A stretch of 64,000 nucleotides of DNA from Rhodococcus sp. WMMA185. Its GTDB lineage: Bacteria > Actinomycetota > Actinomycetes > Mycobacteriales > Mycobacteriaceae. Below, in pieces: positions 36,462 through 47,196 of this stretch. Every line of letters begins with the position of its first letter. Within the stretch, counting starts at the first letter, position 1. The notes below the pieces were generated by a model. The model made no database searches. It saw only the letters and a list, made by a program, of their open reading frames with translations, and had not been told where the DNA came from. Made by a program: the position numbers and the translations under genes. The stretch is from NCBI RefSeq assembly GCF_001767395.1, contig NZ_CP017014.1:868001-932000 (forward strand), in the 5' to 3' direction.

Positions 36462-37130
36462 ATGGTCGACGATGCTGGGTCGGTGATCTCTTGGCGTGCA
36501 CCTTTCGAGGCGGATAATGGGCATATGAACCCGGTGGAAGATGTCGTGGGTGAGGACTACGCCGACGCATGCCTCCCTTCGCAGGTCTGGCAGCGGCGGC
36601 GTTACATGAAGTGCAACTTCCGCGATGCCGATCTGAGCGAACTCCGCACCGAGTCGGTGGTCTTCGCGGAGTGTGACTTCACCGGCGCCGACCTCAGCGG
36701 GTCACATCACGCGGGAACTGCGTTTCGATCGTGTAGTTTCGCCCGAGCATCGCTGTGGCACAGTGTGTTCCGGCGCTGCAGCTTTCTCGGCTCGGAATTC
36801 GACGACTGCCGGATGCGGCCAGCTACCTTCGATGAGTGCGATTTCGCGCTCGCGTCGCTCGGCGGGTCGGACCTGCGCGGACTCGACTTCACCGACTGCC
36901 GGTTCCGCGAGGTCAACCTCGTACGCGCGGATTTGAGTGGGGCGGTGCTGCGCTCGGTGGATCTGTTCGGCGCCCGCACCGGTGGCGCCAATCTCGACGG
37001 GGCGGATCTGCGTGGAGCCCACGTCGATGCCAACCTCTGGACGGTTGCGTCGCTGAACAAGGCCCGGATCGAATTGACCCAGGCCATCGCGTATGCGGCG
37101 GCCCATGGACTCGTGGTGGAACCGACCTGA
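36462..37130 (+). CDS. Pentapeptide-repeat protein (MfpA/Qnr-like fold)
   Basis: ATG 36462 follows GAGG by six bases and gives 222 residues (ATG 36525 is the other candidate). From about residue 45 the A(D/N)LXX pattern repeats through MKCNFRDADLSELRTESVVF, CDFTGADLSGSHHAGTAF, CSFARASLWHSV, CDFALASLGGSDLRGLDF and GANLDGADLRGAHVDANL, forming a right-handed beta helix. In mycobacteria MfpA (Rv3361c), a DNA-mimicking gyrase binder linked to quinolone resistance, lies in the same neighbourhood; a gyrase role here is inference. Followed by folD 33 bases on. Confidence 0.78.
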   Translation: MVDDAGSVISWRAPFEADNGHMNPVEDVVGEDYADACLPSQVWQRRRYMKCNFRDADLSELRTESVVFAECDFTGADLSGSHHAGTAFRSCSFARASLWHSVFRRCSFLGSEFDDCRMRPATFDECDFALASLGGSDLRGLDFTDCRFREVNLVRADLSGAVLRSVDLFGARTGGANLDGADLRGAHVDANLWTVASLNKARIELTQAIAYAAAHGLVVEPT

Positions 37131-37163
37131 CGCATGTCCGGCGAACCTGAGAGAATGGGGCAC

Positions 37164-38024
37164 GTGACTGCAACGATCCTCGATGGCAAGGCGACCCGCG
37201 ACGAGATATTCGAAGACCTGTCGGTACGGGTGTCTGCGCTGAAGGCCAAGGGCATCACGCCCGGGCTCGGTACCGTTCTGGTGGGCGATGACCCAGGGTC
37301 TTCCGCCTACGTGCGCGGCAAGCACAACGACTGCACCAAGGTCGGGATCACCTCGATCCGCCGCGATCTGCCTGGCGACATCACGCAGGAGAAACTCGAT
37401 GCCACCATCGACGAACTCAATGCGAACCCTGAATGCACCGGCTACATCGTGCAGTTGCCCCTGCCGAAACAACTCGACGAGAATGCGGCCCTCGAGCGCA
37501 TCGACCCCGGCAAGGACGCGGATGGTCTGCACCCGGTCAACCTAGGCAGGCTCGTGCTCGGCAAGCAGGCTCCGCTGCCGTGCACTCCCCGCGGAATCCT
37601 GCACTTGCTCCGCCGCTACGAGGTGCCGATCGCGGGGGCCCACGTGGTCGTCATCGGTCGTGGTGTCACTGTTGGCCGACCAATCGGCCTGCTGTTCACG
37701 CGGCGTAGTGAGAACGCCACGGTTACGCTGTGCCACACCGGAACTCGGGATCTCGCCGCAGAGGTTCGGCGTGCGGACATCGTGATCGCGGCCGCCGGGG
37801 TCCCCGGCCTGGTGACTGCTGACATGATCAAGCCTGGTGCGGCGGTGCTCGATGTCGGTGTGAGCCGCACCGAGGAGGGGCTGCGCGGAGACATCGCGGC
37901 GGATGTCGCCGAGGTTGCGGGCTTCCTGTCGCCGAACCCCGGCGGTGTCGGCCCGCTCACCCGTGCCTTCCTGCTCACCAACATCGTGGAGAGAGCCGAG
38001 CGTGTCGCAGCGTCTCTCGGCTGA
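37164..38024 (+). CDS. folD: Bifunctional methylenetetrahydrofolate dehydrogenase/methenyl-THF cyclohydrolase FolD
   Basis: GTG 37164 gives 286 residues (ATG 37155 nine bases earlier is possible). Motifs: [14 protein letters not shown] with the catalytic Lys, [37 protein letters not shown], and the NADP site [16 protein letters not shown]. The C-terminus [16 protein letters not shown] is typical. It interconverts 5,10-methylene-, methenyl- and 10-formyl-THF in one-carbon metabolism. The downstream DUF3017 gene starts one base after its stop. A decayed partial copy lies at 35407-35697. Confidence 0.96.
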   Translation: MTATILDGKATRDEIFEDLSVRVSALKAKGITPGLGTVLVGDDPGSSAYVRGKHNDCTKVGITSIRRDLPGDITQEKLDATIDELNANPECTGYIVQLPLPKQLDENAALERIDPGKDADGLHPVNLGRLVLGKQAPLPCTPRGILHLLRRYEVPIAGAHVVVIGRGVTVGRPIGLLFTRRSENATVTLCHTGTRDLAAEVRRADIVIAAAGVPGLVTADMIKPGAAVLDVGVSRTEEGLRGDIAADVAEVAGFLSPNPGGVGPLTRAFLLTNIVERAERVAASLG

Positions 38025-38025
38025 G

Positions 38026-38310
38026 ATGACAGGCTGGGGAGGGTTCTTGAAGAGGAACCTTCCGATGCTGGCGGTCCTCGCCGTGATCGTCGTGGCCGTG
38101 GTGTTCGTACTGGCTGACCGGTGGCGCAGGGGAGCGTTCGTGTTCGGCGCCGCCACGCTGCTGGCGGCAGTCTTCCGCTTGATGATGCCGTCCGAACGTG
38201 TCGGACTGCTGGCGGTGCGCAGCAAGCCCTTCGACGTCGGTGCGCTCACCGCGGTCGGCGGCGCAATCGTCTGGCTAGCGGTCTCGATCGACCCGCTCGG
38301 AACCGGATAG
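38026..38310 (+). CDS. DUF3017 small membrane protein
   Basis: ATG 38026 directly follows the folD stop. The 94-residue product has three hydrophobic segments (LPMLAVLAVIVVAVVFVLA, GAFVFGAATLLAAVFRL, ALTAVGGAIVWLAVSID) and matches the DUF3017 family that accompanies folD across actinobacteria (Rv3355c-like). Function unknown. Confidence 0.85.
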   Translation: MTGWGGFLKRNLPMLAVLAVIVVAVVFVLADRWRRGAFVFGAATLLAAVFRLMMPSERVGLLAVRSKPFDVGALTAVGGAIVWLAVSIDPLGTG

Positions 38311-38320
38311 GGGTCCGAGC

Positions 38321-38334
38321 GGGTCGCACGACCC
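38321..38334. terminator. Short hairpin between convergent DUF3017 and metX genes
   Basis: GGGTCG and CGACCC flank CA and sit within the 32-base gap between the two stop codons. A compact bidirectional terminator is plausible. Confidence 0.4.
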
Positions 38335-38342
38335 CTCTGCCC

Positions 38343-39467
38343 TCAGCGCCCCGACCGGGCGAGATCCATCGTCTCGACGAGCAGTTTCGCCACTGCTTCG
38401 GCTTCGGTGAGGAATCCGTCGTGGCCGTCCTTGGACTCGAGCACCCGCAGCCCATCACAGGTCGGGAGGTCGTTCGCCAAAGCCTCCAACGAGCGAATCG
38501 GGTACAGGCGGTCCGAGTCGATGCCTCCCACGACCACCGGCGCGGTCACCGTGGCGAGTGCCGCCGCTACTCCACCGCGCCCACGGCCCACGTCGTGCCG
38601 GTTCATCGCTTCGGTGAGAAGCACGTACGTGGCCGGGTCGAACCTGCCTACGAGCTTGTCGGCCTGATGCTGGAGGTAGCTCTCAACGGCGTACCGTCCG
38701 CCGAGTCGCGGATCCTCACCGTCCTGGGCCGAATTGGCGAATCGGGAATCGAGTTCGCCTTCGGTGCGGTAGGTGAGATGCGCGATACGGCGGGCGATCC
38801 CCAACCCGGTCCGGGGGATTCTGCCGGTGCCGTAGTAGTTTCCGCCCTGCCAGTCGGGGTCGCTGATGATGGCCTCGATCTGGGTGGACTGTGTCCCGAT
38901 CTGATCGGCGGTCGAGCGTGCGCCGACTGCAAGGACGAGAGCAGAGGCGACCTGGTCGGGATAGCTGACCGCCCACTCGAGGGCGCGCATGCCGCCCATC
39001 GAGCCACCCATGACCGACGCCAACTTCTCGATACCGAGAAGATCGGTGAGCTTCTTCTCCGCGGCGACCTGATCCCGTATGGAGATCTCCGGGAAACGTC
39101 CGCCCCATGGCTGGCCGTCCTCGGCGAGCGAGCCTGGCCCGGTGGAGCCGCGGCAACCTCCGAGAACGTTGGTGGCGACTACACACCATTCGTTCGTGTC
39201 GATCGGTGCTCCCGGGCCCACCATGCCGTTCCACCATCCGGGTGAAGGGTGGTCTTCGTTGGCAGGTCCGGTCACGTGGGAATCGCCGGTAAGGGCATGC
39301 TCGACCAGTACTAGGTTGTCCCGGTTCGGCGACAACACGCCCCACCGCTGCACCGCGAGGGTGACGGACGGGATGACCGCACCGCTCTCCAGTTCTAGGG
39401 AGCCGATGTCGACATAGCCGAGACGGCCTTCCACGGCTGGCAGGATCTGCAATTCACCAACTGTCAA
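38343..39467 (-). CDS. metX: Homoserine O-acetyltransferase
   Basis: The 374-residue alpha/beta-hydrolase-fold enzyme shows [15 protein letters not shown], the [12 protein letters not shown] loop, the nucleophile elbow [15 protein letters not shown], a late Asp in [10 protein letters not shown] and the His in SKDGHDGFL. It acetylates homoserine with acetyl-CoA in methionine synthesis. Its start overlaps the metY stop by ATGA, so both are on the riboswitch-controlled transcript. Confidence 0.94.
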   Translation of the reverse strand: MTVGELQILPAVEGRLGYVDIGSLELESGAVIPSVTLAVQRWGVLSPNRDNLVLVEHALTGDSHVTGPANEDHPSPGWWNGMVGPGAPIDTNEWCVVATNVLGGCRGSTGPGSLAEDGQPWGGRFPEISIRDQVAAEKKLTDLLGIEKLASVMGGSMGGMRALEWAVSYPDQVASALVLAVGARSTADQIGTQSTQIEAIISDPDWQGGNYYGTGRIPRTGLGIARRIAHLTYRTEGELDSRFANSAQDGEDPRLGGRYAVESYLQHQADKLVGRFDPATYVLLTEAMNRHDVGRGRGGVAAALATVTAPVVVGGIDSDRLYPIRSLEALANDLPTCDGLRVLESKDGHDGFLTEAEAVAKLLVETMDLARSGR

Positions 39468-40747
39468 GATGTCACCGCCTTCAGTCCTGTCTCGAGGTCG
39501 GCGAGGATGTCATCGATTCCCTCGATGCCGACCGCGAGGCGCACGAGGCCGGGAGTCACGCCGCTGGCCAGCTGCTCCTCCGGGGTGAGCTGCGCGTGAG
39601 TGGTTGATGCGGGGTGGATCACCAGTGAGCGCACGTCGCCGATATTCGCGACGTGACTGTGCAGGGTGAGTGCGTTGACGAATTGCTTGCCCGCTTCGAC
39701 ACCGCCGGCGAGTTCGAAGGTGACGACTGCCCCGGCGCCGTGCGGGGCGAGCTTCTTCGCGCGCTCGTACCACGGCGACGACGGCAGCCCCGCATACCCG
39801 ACGGACACCACTTCGGGGCGGGCTTCGAGGAACTCGGCGACCGCGGTCGCGTTCGCGACATGCCGCTCCATCCGCAGGCTCAGTGTCTCGATGCCCTGCG
39901 CGATGAGGAAGGCGTTGAACGGGGAGATCGCGGAGCCGAGATCGCGGAGCAACTGGACCCGGGCCTTGAGTGCGTAGGCCGGTGCACCGAGTTCGGCGAA
40001 GACGACGCCGTGGTAGCTCGGGTCGGGGGTGGTGAAGCCGGTGTGGCGGCCCTGGGTCCAGTCGAAGGTGCCGCCATCGACGATCACGCCCGCGATGGCG
40101 GTGCCGTGGCCGCCGAGGTATTTGGTGGCCGAGTGGACCACGATGTCCGCACCGTGCTCGAGGGGGCGGATCAGATAGGGGGTGGCTACCGTGTTGTCGA
40201 CGATCAGCGGGATCCCGTTGTCATGGCCGACCTCAGAGATACCGGAAATGTCGAGGACGTCGTTGCGGGGGTTGGAGATGGTCTCACCGTAAAACGCCTT
40301 GGTGTTCGGACGGATGGCCTCGCGCCACTGTTCGAGGTCGTCGGGGTCCTCGACGAACGAGACCTCGATGCCCAGTTTCGGCAGCGTGTAATGGAAGAGG
40401 TTGTACGTCCCGCCGTACAGCCGGGGGCTGGACACGATGTGGTCGCCGGCTTCGGTGAGATTGAGGATCGCGAGAGTTTCCGCGGCCTGCCCCGATGCGA
40501 GTAGCAGCGCGGCGACGCCACCTTCGAGGGCGGCGATGCGTTGCTCGACGGCGTCTTGGGTGGGGTTCATGATGCGGGTGTAGATGTTGCCAGGCTCGGC
40601 CAGCCCGAACAGCGCCGCGGCGTGGTCGGTGCTGTCGAAGGTGTACGCGGTGGTCTGGTAGATCGGTAGTGCCCGCGCCTTGGTGGTGGCGTCGGACGTC
40701 TGCCCGGCGTGGATCTGCTTGGTCTCGAACGACCAGTTCTCTGTCAT
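39464..40747 (-). CDS. metY: O-acetylhomoserine sulfhydrylase (PLP)
   Basis: The 427-residue protein begins [20 protein letters not shown] and has the PLP Lys in [18 protein letters not shown], with [20 protein letters not shown] and [15 protein letters not shown] typical of the Cys/Met gamma-family. It makes homocysteine from O-acetylhomoserine and sulfide. First gene of the metY-metX operon, behind a SAM-IV riboswitch. Confidence 0.93.
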   Translation of the reverse strand: MTENWSFETKQIHAGQTSDATTKARALPIYQTTAYTFDSTDHAAALFGLAEPGNIYTRIMNPTQDAVEQRIAALEGGVAALLLASGQAAETLAILNLTEAGDHIVSSPRLYGGTYNLFHYTLPKLGIEVSFVEDPDDLEQWREAIRPNTKAFYGETISNPRNDVLDISGISEVGHDNGIPLIVDNTVATPYLIRPLEHGADIVVHSATKYLGGHGTAIAGVIVDGGTFDWTQGRHTGFTTPDPSYHGVVFAELGAPAYALKARVQLLRDLGSAISPFNAFLIAQGIETLSLRMERHVANATAVAEFLEARPEVVSVGYAGLPSSPWYERAKKLAPHGAGAVVTFELAGGVEAGKQFVNALTLHSHVANIGDVRSLVIHPASTTHAQLTPEEQLASGVTPGLVRLAVGIEGIDDILADLETGLKAVTS

Positions 40748-40903
40748 GTGATGTTCACTCCAGTGTTTCGACGAGGCGCGATGAAGGGCTGAATTCCTTT
40801 GCGCACAGGGCGTGGCTGATTCATCAACGACAACAACACATCATGAACCCCCGATGTCGGACCTGCGCTTGTTACCCGAATGTCTATATGGATCAGGAAA
40901 CCC

Positions 40904-40981
40904 GGTCATCACCCGGGGCACCCCACCGCGGTGGAGGGTTGCCGACCAGCTAGCCGGGGCTTTGCGCTGGTACTCATGACC
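40904..40981 (-). ncRNA. SAM-IV riboswitch upstream of metY
   Basis: Transcribed leftward, the RNA begins GGTCATGAGTACCAGCG and closes with GGTGATGACC, which pairs with the start (P1). Between lie AAGCCCCGGCTAGCTGG, the hallmark CGGCAACCCTCC element, and ACCGCGGTGGGGTGCC. This core is the conserved SAM-IV aptamer found in actinobacterial met leaders, seen just ahead of the homologous met gene in mycobacteria. Pseudoknot sequence probably extends somewhat further toward metY. It should reduce expression when SAM is plentiful. The leader to the metY start is about 155 bases. Confidence 0.9.
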
Positions 40982-41398
40982 TTGCGGCCATCTTAGCCTG
41001 CTACGGCGGGATGATACGAAACGGCACCGGCATCTCACGGGGAAACAGGGATCTCGCGAGGAGTTCAGCGCAGAAAGAGGGCGGCTGATCAGGAAGGGCT
41101 CTCGCTGATCCTGAAATTGTGCAATTCGTCTCGTTCTCCGCAGCCTCGTTCTCCGCGGGGGTGTGGCGGCCCAGGTTCGAGCCCAGGTTCCTGAACGCAT
41201 CACGGGCGAACCGGTGTGGACCACGGGCGCTTGTCGTGACCTTCACGCAAAGCAGTACGCTTGTCTTGTTTGGGTGTGGTCTCCCCGAGATCGCACCAAC
41301 CGTCTACGTTTGATAAGCGAACCGTTCGCGGACTCACTCACGAAGTGTGCCCGCAACCGTGTAACCAGGAAAACTTCCTAGGAGGACGCGAAGCACCC
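40982..41398. other. Intergenic region between the met leader and icd
   Basis: About 415 bases with the presumed promoters of metY (leftward) and icd (rightward). A near-perfect 15-base direct duplication containing CTCGTTCTCCGC lies around 41131-41158. AGGAGG at 41379-41384 precedes the icd ATG by 14 bases. No gene seen. Confidence 0.45.
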
Positions 41399-42622
41399 AT
41401 GTCCAAAATCAAGGTTGAGGGTACCGTCGTCGAACTCGACGGCGACGAGATGACGCGCATCATCTGGCAGTTCATCAAGGACAAATTGATTCACCCGTAC
41501 TTGGACGTAAATCTCGAGTACTACGACCTCGGGGTCGAGTACCGGGACCAGACCGACGACCAGGTGACCGTCGATGCCGCCAATGCCATCAAGAAGCACG
41601 GCGTCGGTGTGAAGTGCGCGACCATCACTCCGGACGAGGCACGCGTCGAGGAATTCGGCCTCAAGAAGATGTGGCGGTCTCCCAACGGCACCATCCGTAA
41701 CATTCTCGGTGGCACGATCTTCCGTGCACCGATCATCATCTCCAACGTTCCGCGACTGGTTCCGGGGTGGACCAAGCCGATCATCATCGGCCGCCATGCC
41801 TTCGGTGACCAGTACCGCGCCACCGACTTCAAGGTTCCCGGCCCCGGCAAGGTGATGATCACCTACACACCCGAGGACGGCAGCGAGCCGATCGAGCACG
41901 AACTGGTGAACTTCCCCGAGAAGGGTGGAGTCGTTCAGGGCATGTACAACTTCACGAAGTCCATCGAGGACTTCGCCCGTGCGTCTCTCAACTACGGCTT
42001 GCAGCAGAACTACCCGGTCTACCTGTCGACGAAGAACACCATCCTCAAGGCGTATGACGGTGCCTTCAAGGACATCTTCCAGCGGATCTACGAGACCGAG
42101 TTCAAACCGGAGTTCGATGCGGCCGGCCTCACCTACGAGCACCGCCTCATCGATGACATGGTTGCGGCGGCGCTCAAGTGGGAGGGCGGCTACGTCTGGG
42201 CCTGCAAGAACTACGACGGCGACGTGCAGTCCGACACCGTGGCACAGGGCTTCGGCTCGCTCGGTTTGATGACCTCCGTACTGCTGACCCCGGACGGAAA
42301 GACCTGTGAGGCCGAGGCTGCTCACGGGACCGTGACCCGCCACTACCGTCAGCACCAGCAGGGCAAGCCGACGTCCACGAACCCCATCGCATCGATCTTC
42401 GCGTGGACGCGGGGCCTCGAGCACCGCGGCAAGCTGGACAACACACCCGAGGTCATCGGCTTCGCTCAGAAACTCGAAGACGTGGTCATCAAGACCGTCG
42501 AGGGCGGCCAGATGACGAAGGACCTCGCAATGCTGGTCGGGGGTGACCAGGGCTACCTGACCACCGAGGAGTTCCTGGCCGCACTGGACATCAACCTGCA
42601 GAAGGCCATCGCTGAGCAGTAG
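41399..42622 (+). CDS. icd: NADP-dependent isocitrate dehydrogenase (homodimeric, eukaryote-like type)
   Basis: ATG 41399 gives 407 residues. Motifs: [19 protein letters not shown], the substrate loop [16 protein letters not shown], the metal-binding [30 protein letters not shown], and [12 protein letters not shown] with NPIASIFAW. It is the Icd1 type. It oxidises isocitrate to 2-oxoglutarate in the TCA cycle. Confidence 0.95.
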   Translation: MSKIKVEGTVVELDGDEMTRIIWQFIKDKLIHPYLDVNLEYYDLGVEYRDQTDDQVTVDAANAIKKHGVGVKCATITPDEARVEEFGLKKMWRSPNGTIRNILGGTIFRAPIIISNVPRLVPGWTKPIIIGRHAFGDQYRATDFKVPGPGKVMITYTPEDGSEPIEHELVNFPEKGGVVQGMYNFTKSIEDFARASLNYGLQQNYPVYLSTKNTILKAYDGAFKDIFQRIYETEFKPEFDAAGLTYEHRLIDDMVAAALKWEGGYVWACKNYDGDVQSDTVAQGFGSLGLMTSVLLTPDGKTCEAEAAHGTVTRHYRQHQQGKPTSTNPIASIFAWTRGLEHRGKLDNTPEVIGFAQKLEDVVIKTVEGGQMTKDLAMLVGGDQGYLTTEEFLAALDINLQKAIAEQ

Positions 42623-42650
42623 GTCGCATAGCACTGCAAGCGGTAGCGAC

Positions 42651-42690
42651 ACGAACGGGACGTTCCACCTAGTCGAACGTCCCGTTTCGT
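42651..42690 (+). terminator. Strong hairpin downstream of icd
   Basis: ACGAACGGGACGTTC at 42651-42665 pairs with GAACGTCCCGTTTCGT at 42675-42690 (one bulge), 28 bases after the icd stop. The second arm ends in TTTCGT. Probable icd terminator. Confidence 0.8.
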
Positions 42691-42798
42691 ATGTCGGCGC
42701 CGGTTGGGGCGGGGAAGAGAATTCGGTTCGGGGGTGTTGCACGGCGAGGCGCGCCCCACGGCCTCTTGAGAAATTCGCTTCCAGTTGAAAGTTCTTCT

Positions 42799-44022
42799 AT
42801 GAGCACTTCCGCCCCCGTCCATCCCGGGCGCACCGTTGTCGCGCGCCGCCCGCCCACACGTTCGCTCGCGATGTTCGCCCTCGCGCTCGGTGGTTTCGGA
42901 ATCGGCACCACCGAGTTCGTAGCGATGGGATTGTTGCCCGAGATGGCGTCGGGCCTTGGCATCACCGAGCCGACCGCGGGGCATGTCATCTCGGCGTATG
43001 CGCTCGGTGTGGTGGTAGGTGCGCCGCTCATTGCGGCCTTGGCCGCGCGCGTGCCGCGCAAGTCGCTGCTCATCGCGCTGATGGCGGCCTTTACAGTCGG
43101 CAACGCAGCCACCGTCCTGGCACCGAACTATGGGTTGATGGTGGTCTCACGGTTCGTTGCGGGTCTTCCGCACGGTGCCTACTTCGGTGTCGCTGCGCTC
43201 GTGGCCGCGCACTTGGCCGAACGAGGTCAGCGGGCCAGAGCGGTGGGGCTCGTCATGATGGGCCTTGCGGTGGCCAACGTCGCCGGCGTGCCGCTGGCTT
43301 CCTGGCTGGGGCAGAACTTGGGCTGGCGCAGCGCCTTTGCTCTCGCTGCGTCGATCGGTCTGGTTACGATCGGTGCAATCTGGCGCTGGGTGCCGGCACT
43401 TGGCGGCATGCATGTGACGAATCCGCTGACGGAACTCGGAGCGCTGCGCCGGACACAGGTATGGATGACGCTGATCACCGGCATGATCGGTTTCGGCGGC
43501 ATGTTCGCCGTCTATACGTACATCTCGACCACTCTCACCGGTGTCTCCGGACTGCCGCTCTCATTCGTGCCGCTGGCGCTGATGATCTTCGGGGTCGGAA
43601 TGATTGCAGGCAACCTGATCGGCGGCCTGCTCGCCGACAGGGCACTGATTCCCGGTTTGTTCGTCTCGATGACGGCGCTCGGGGTGACGCTCGGGGCTTT
43701 CGCGATAGCTTCCCACAATCCCTACACCGCACTCGTGCTCGTCTTCTGCGTGGGCGCGGCGGGAATGTCGATGGTCCCTGGCCTGCAGACGCGGCTGATG
43801 GACGTCGCGGCCGACGCCCAGACCCTCGCGGCGTCCCTCAATCACGCCGCGCTCAACATCGCGAACGCGTTCGGTGCCTGGATCGGCGGTGTGGTGATCG
43901 CCGCCGGTTACGGCTACACGGCCCCCGCGGCCGTGGGGGCGTTGCTCGCCGTGGGCGGGCTCACCGTCCTCGCTGCTGCGGTCGTGATGGAACGACGACG
44001 CGGCGTCGGTGCGGCTCGGTAG
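42799..44022 (+). CDS. MFS transporter (AraJ/DHA1-type efflux)
   Basis: ATG 42799 gives 407 residues with twelve hydrophobic segments. The first helix, FALALGGFGIGTTEFVAMGLLPEMA, is the signature of the AraJ/SotB sugar- or drug-efflux group. A longer frame from 42691 adds 36 non-conserved residues inside the icd terminator region and is rejected. Substrate unknown. Confidence 0.82.
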   Translation: MSTSAPVHPGRTVVARRPPTRSLAMFALALGGFGIGTTEFVAMGLLPEMASGLGITEPTAGHVISAYALGVVVGAPLIAALAARVPRKSLLIALMAAFTVGNAATVLAPNYGLMVVSRFVAGLPHGAYFGVAALVAAHLAERGQRARAVGLVMMGLAVANVAGVPLASWLGQNLGWRSAFALAASIGLVTIGAIWRWVPALGGMHVTNPLTELGALRRTQVWMTLITGMIGFGGMFAVYTYISTTLTGVSGLPLSFVPLALMIFGVGMIAGNLIGGLLADRALIPGLFVSMTALGVTLGAFAIASHNPYTALVLVFCVGAAGMSMVPGLQTRLMDVAADAQTLAASLNHAALNIANAFGAWIGGVVIAAGYGYTAPAAVGALLAVGGLTVLAAAVVMERRRGVGAAR

Positions 44023-44056
44023 ACGTGCGGCCACACCCACCGCTACCGTGCTTGCC

Positions 44057-44863
44057 GTGCCCCGCATCATCACCACCGTCAATGTCAACGGCGTCCGCGC
44101 AGCTGCCCGCAAGGGGCTGACCGAGTGGATCGAACAGACCGACGCGGACGTCGTCTGTCTGCAGGAGACGAGGGCCTCCGACAAGCAGTTGGCCGAGACG
44201 CTCGCACCTGCTCTGGCGGGCGGATGGCACCTGGTGTCAGCAGAGCCTGCCGCGAAAGGACGCAATGGGGTCGCGGTCTTGTCCCGCACACCAGCCGACG
44301 CCGTGCGGCTAGGTCACGGCGACGAGGAGTTTCTGGACGCGGGCCGCTACATCGAGGCCGACTTCGGCGACCTGACCGTCGCCAGCTTGTACTTGCCTTC
44401 GGGTGAGGCGTTGACGCCGAAGCAGGAGGAGAAGGAACGGTTCATGAAATCGTTCGCCACTCACCTGGCTGCCATCGCGGCCGCGGCCGAGACTGCGAAG
44501 AGGCACGTGGTGGTCTGCGGCGACTGGAACATCGCGCATACCGAACTGGACCTGAAGAACTGGAAGGCCAACAAGAAGTCTTCGGGATTTCTGCCGAACG
44601 AGCGCGAATGGATGGACGTCTTGTTCGCCGACGGTTCGGGATGGGTCGACGTGGTTCGGGCGCAGCATCCCCACGTCGCGGGCCCGTACTCGTGGTGGTC
44701 TTACAGGGGTAAGGCGTTCGACAACGATTCCGGCTGGCGCATCGACTACCAGGTAGCGACCCGTGAGTTCGCCGAGCGTGCTGACACAGCCGTCGTCGAG
44801 CGCGCCGAGACCTACGACGCGCGGTGGTCCGATCATGCGCCCGTCACCGTCTCGTACCGGTAG
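44057..44863 (+). CDS. xth: Exodeoxyribonuclease III (AP endonuclease)
   Basis: GTG 44057 gives 268 residues. EEP-fold motifs: TTVNVNGVRAAARKGLTEW, VVCLQETRA (metal-binding Glu), VVCGDWNIAHTELDLKN, and the final WRIDYQVAT with SDHAPV. It cleaves abasic sites and trims 3' ends in base-excision repair. The start lies 34 bases past the MFS stop. Confidence 0.9.
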   Translation: MPRIITTVNVNGVRAAARKGLTEWIEQTDADVVCLQETRASDKQLAETLAPALAGGWHLVSAEPAAKGRNGVAVLSRTPADAVRLGHGDEEFLDAGRYIEADFGDLTVASLYLPSGEALTPKQEEKERFMKSFATHLAAIAAAAETAKRHVVVCGDWNIAHTELDLKNWKANKKSSGFLPNEREWMDVLFADGSGWVDVVRAQHPHVAGPYSWWSYRGKAFDNDSGWRIDYQVATREFAERADTAVVERAETYDARWSDHAPVTVSYR

Positions 44864-45958
<1,095 letters not shown>

Positions 45959-46030
45959 ACCCCGGGTCGACGCTTCCCGGGGTTCGGGCCGTCAAGAGGA
46001 CGTACGAGCTTCTACCAAGAGGGGACGTCA

Positions 46031-47080
46031 GTGGCCGACACCGAGGCGGCGAGAACAGAGGTTTCAGACGAGCCGAGCCTTCTCGAGAAGCAGCGCGCCG
46101 CGCGTCCCTGGTTCGACCATCTGGTACGCGCGGGTGAACGATTTCAGTCGCAGCAGGGCGACTCCCATGCGGGTGGGATCACGTATTTCAGCATCTTGTC
46201 GTTGATTCCCATCCTCATGGTCGCTTTCGCGGTCGCCGGTTTCGTCTTGGCGGGGCATCCCGAGTACCTCGACTCGATCCAGAGGCAGATCACCGAGAGC
46301 ATTCCCGGCACCTTGGGCGACACGATCAACGATCTGATCGCATCGGCCATCGACTCGCGCGCAAGCGTCGGAATAATCGGTTTGCTCATTGCTTCGTACG
46401 CCGGACTTCGGTGGATCTCGAAGGTCCGCGACGGGCTCACGGCGATGTGGGAGAGCCAGCGAGAGTCCAAGGGATTCGTTCGGACCAAGCTCGGTGACAT
46501 TCGGGCGCTACTGGGCCTGGGTCTGGCACTGACCGTGTCGCTCGGTATGTCTGCGGTCAGCAGTGGATCGATTACCCCTCGGGTCGTCACGTGGCTCGGC
46601 ATAGAGGACGGCGCAATGACCGCAGTCGTGCTGCGGGTAGTGTCCACCCTCCTGTCGTTGGTGTTGACCTGGGCGGTGTTCCTGTGGGTCATCGCCCGTT
46701 TGCCGCGCGAGCCGGTCACGCTGCGCAGCGCCGCCAAGGCTGCCGCGATGGCTGCGATCTTGTTCGAGATATTCAAACAAGTTGGCGCGGCGTATCTTTC
46801 GATAGTCAGTGGCGGTCCCGCTGGTGTGGCCTTCGGCCCCATCATCGGTTTGCTGGTGTTCGTGTTCACCACCTCACGCATGCTGTTGTTCTGCACGGCC
46901 TGGGCCGCTACGTCCAAGGGGAGCCTCGAACTGGCACATGTTCCGCCACCTGATCCCGCGATTATTTCGCCGAGGGTTGTAGTCGACGACCGGTCACCCT
47001 CCCGCGCGGTGGCGCTGATCGTGACTGGCGCGCTCGCGGGTCTGGGGTTCTCGGGGCTGTTGCGCCGACGTTCGCGCTAG
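46031..47080 (+). CDS. yhjD: YhjD/YihY-BrkB family inner membrane protein
   Basis: The 349-residue protein starts at GTG 46031 after GAGGGGA. A cytosolic N-terminus is followed by six hydrophobic segments. SHAGGITYFSILSLIPILMVAFAV is the family's first helix, and WISKVRDGLTAMWESQRESKGFV and RMLLFCTAWAATSKGSLE are conserved. Located as Rv3335c in M. tuberculosis. Its last four codons and TAG stop lie in the first unit of a 21-bp tandem repeat shared with dacB. Confidence 0.85.
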   Translation: MADTEAARTEVSDEPSLLEKQRAARPWFDHLVRAGERFQSQQGDSHAGGITYFSILSLIPILMVAFAVAGFVLAGHPEYLDSIQRQITESIPGTLGDTINDLIASAIDSRASVGIIGLLIASYAGLRWISKVRDGLTAMWESQRESKGFVRTKLGDIRALLGLGLALTVSLGMSAVSSGSITPRVVTWLGIEDGAMTAVVLRVVSTLLSLVLTWAVFLWVIARLPREPVTLRSAAKAAAMAAILFEIFKQVGAAYLSIVSGGPAGVAFGPIIGLLVFVFTTSRMLLFCTAWAATSKGSLELAHVPPPDPAIISPRVVVDDRSPSRAVALIVTGALAGLGFSGLLRRRSR

Positions 47081-47196
47081 CGTTGATACAGTTCGCGCTA
47101 GCGTTGAAACAGTTCGCACTAGCGCCTAAACCGTTCGCGCTAGCGGCGGAAGGGGAAGCGCTGGCGCCGAAAGAGGACGCGCTGGCGCCGACGCCG
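47071..47196. repeat. 21-bp tandem repeat, six units, spanning the convergent ends of yhjD and dacB
   Basis: Units start at 47071, 47092, 47113, 47134, 47155 and 47176. The left ones share TTCGCGCTAGCGTTGA; the right ones have drifted to CGCTGGCGCCGA. The palindrome CGCTAGCG gives TAG on both strands: unit 1 supplies the yhjD stop (47078-47080) and unit 4 the dacB stop (47140-47142). Units 4-6 encode the DacB C-terminal heptads RRQRVLF, RRQRFPF, RR. Confidence 0.9.

Noticed and set aside
41131-41158. Short direct duplication (CTCGTTCTCCGC twice) upstream of icd
   Set aside because: Only two imperfect copies with no link to a promoter or operator that I can see.
42691-42798. Earlier start of the MFS protein
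   Set aside because: The extra 36 residues begin right at the icd terminator and do not resemble an MFS N-terminus; ATG 42799 directly precedes the conserved first helix.
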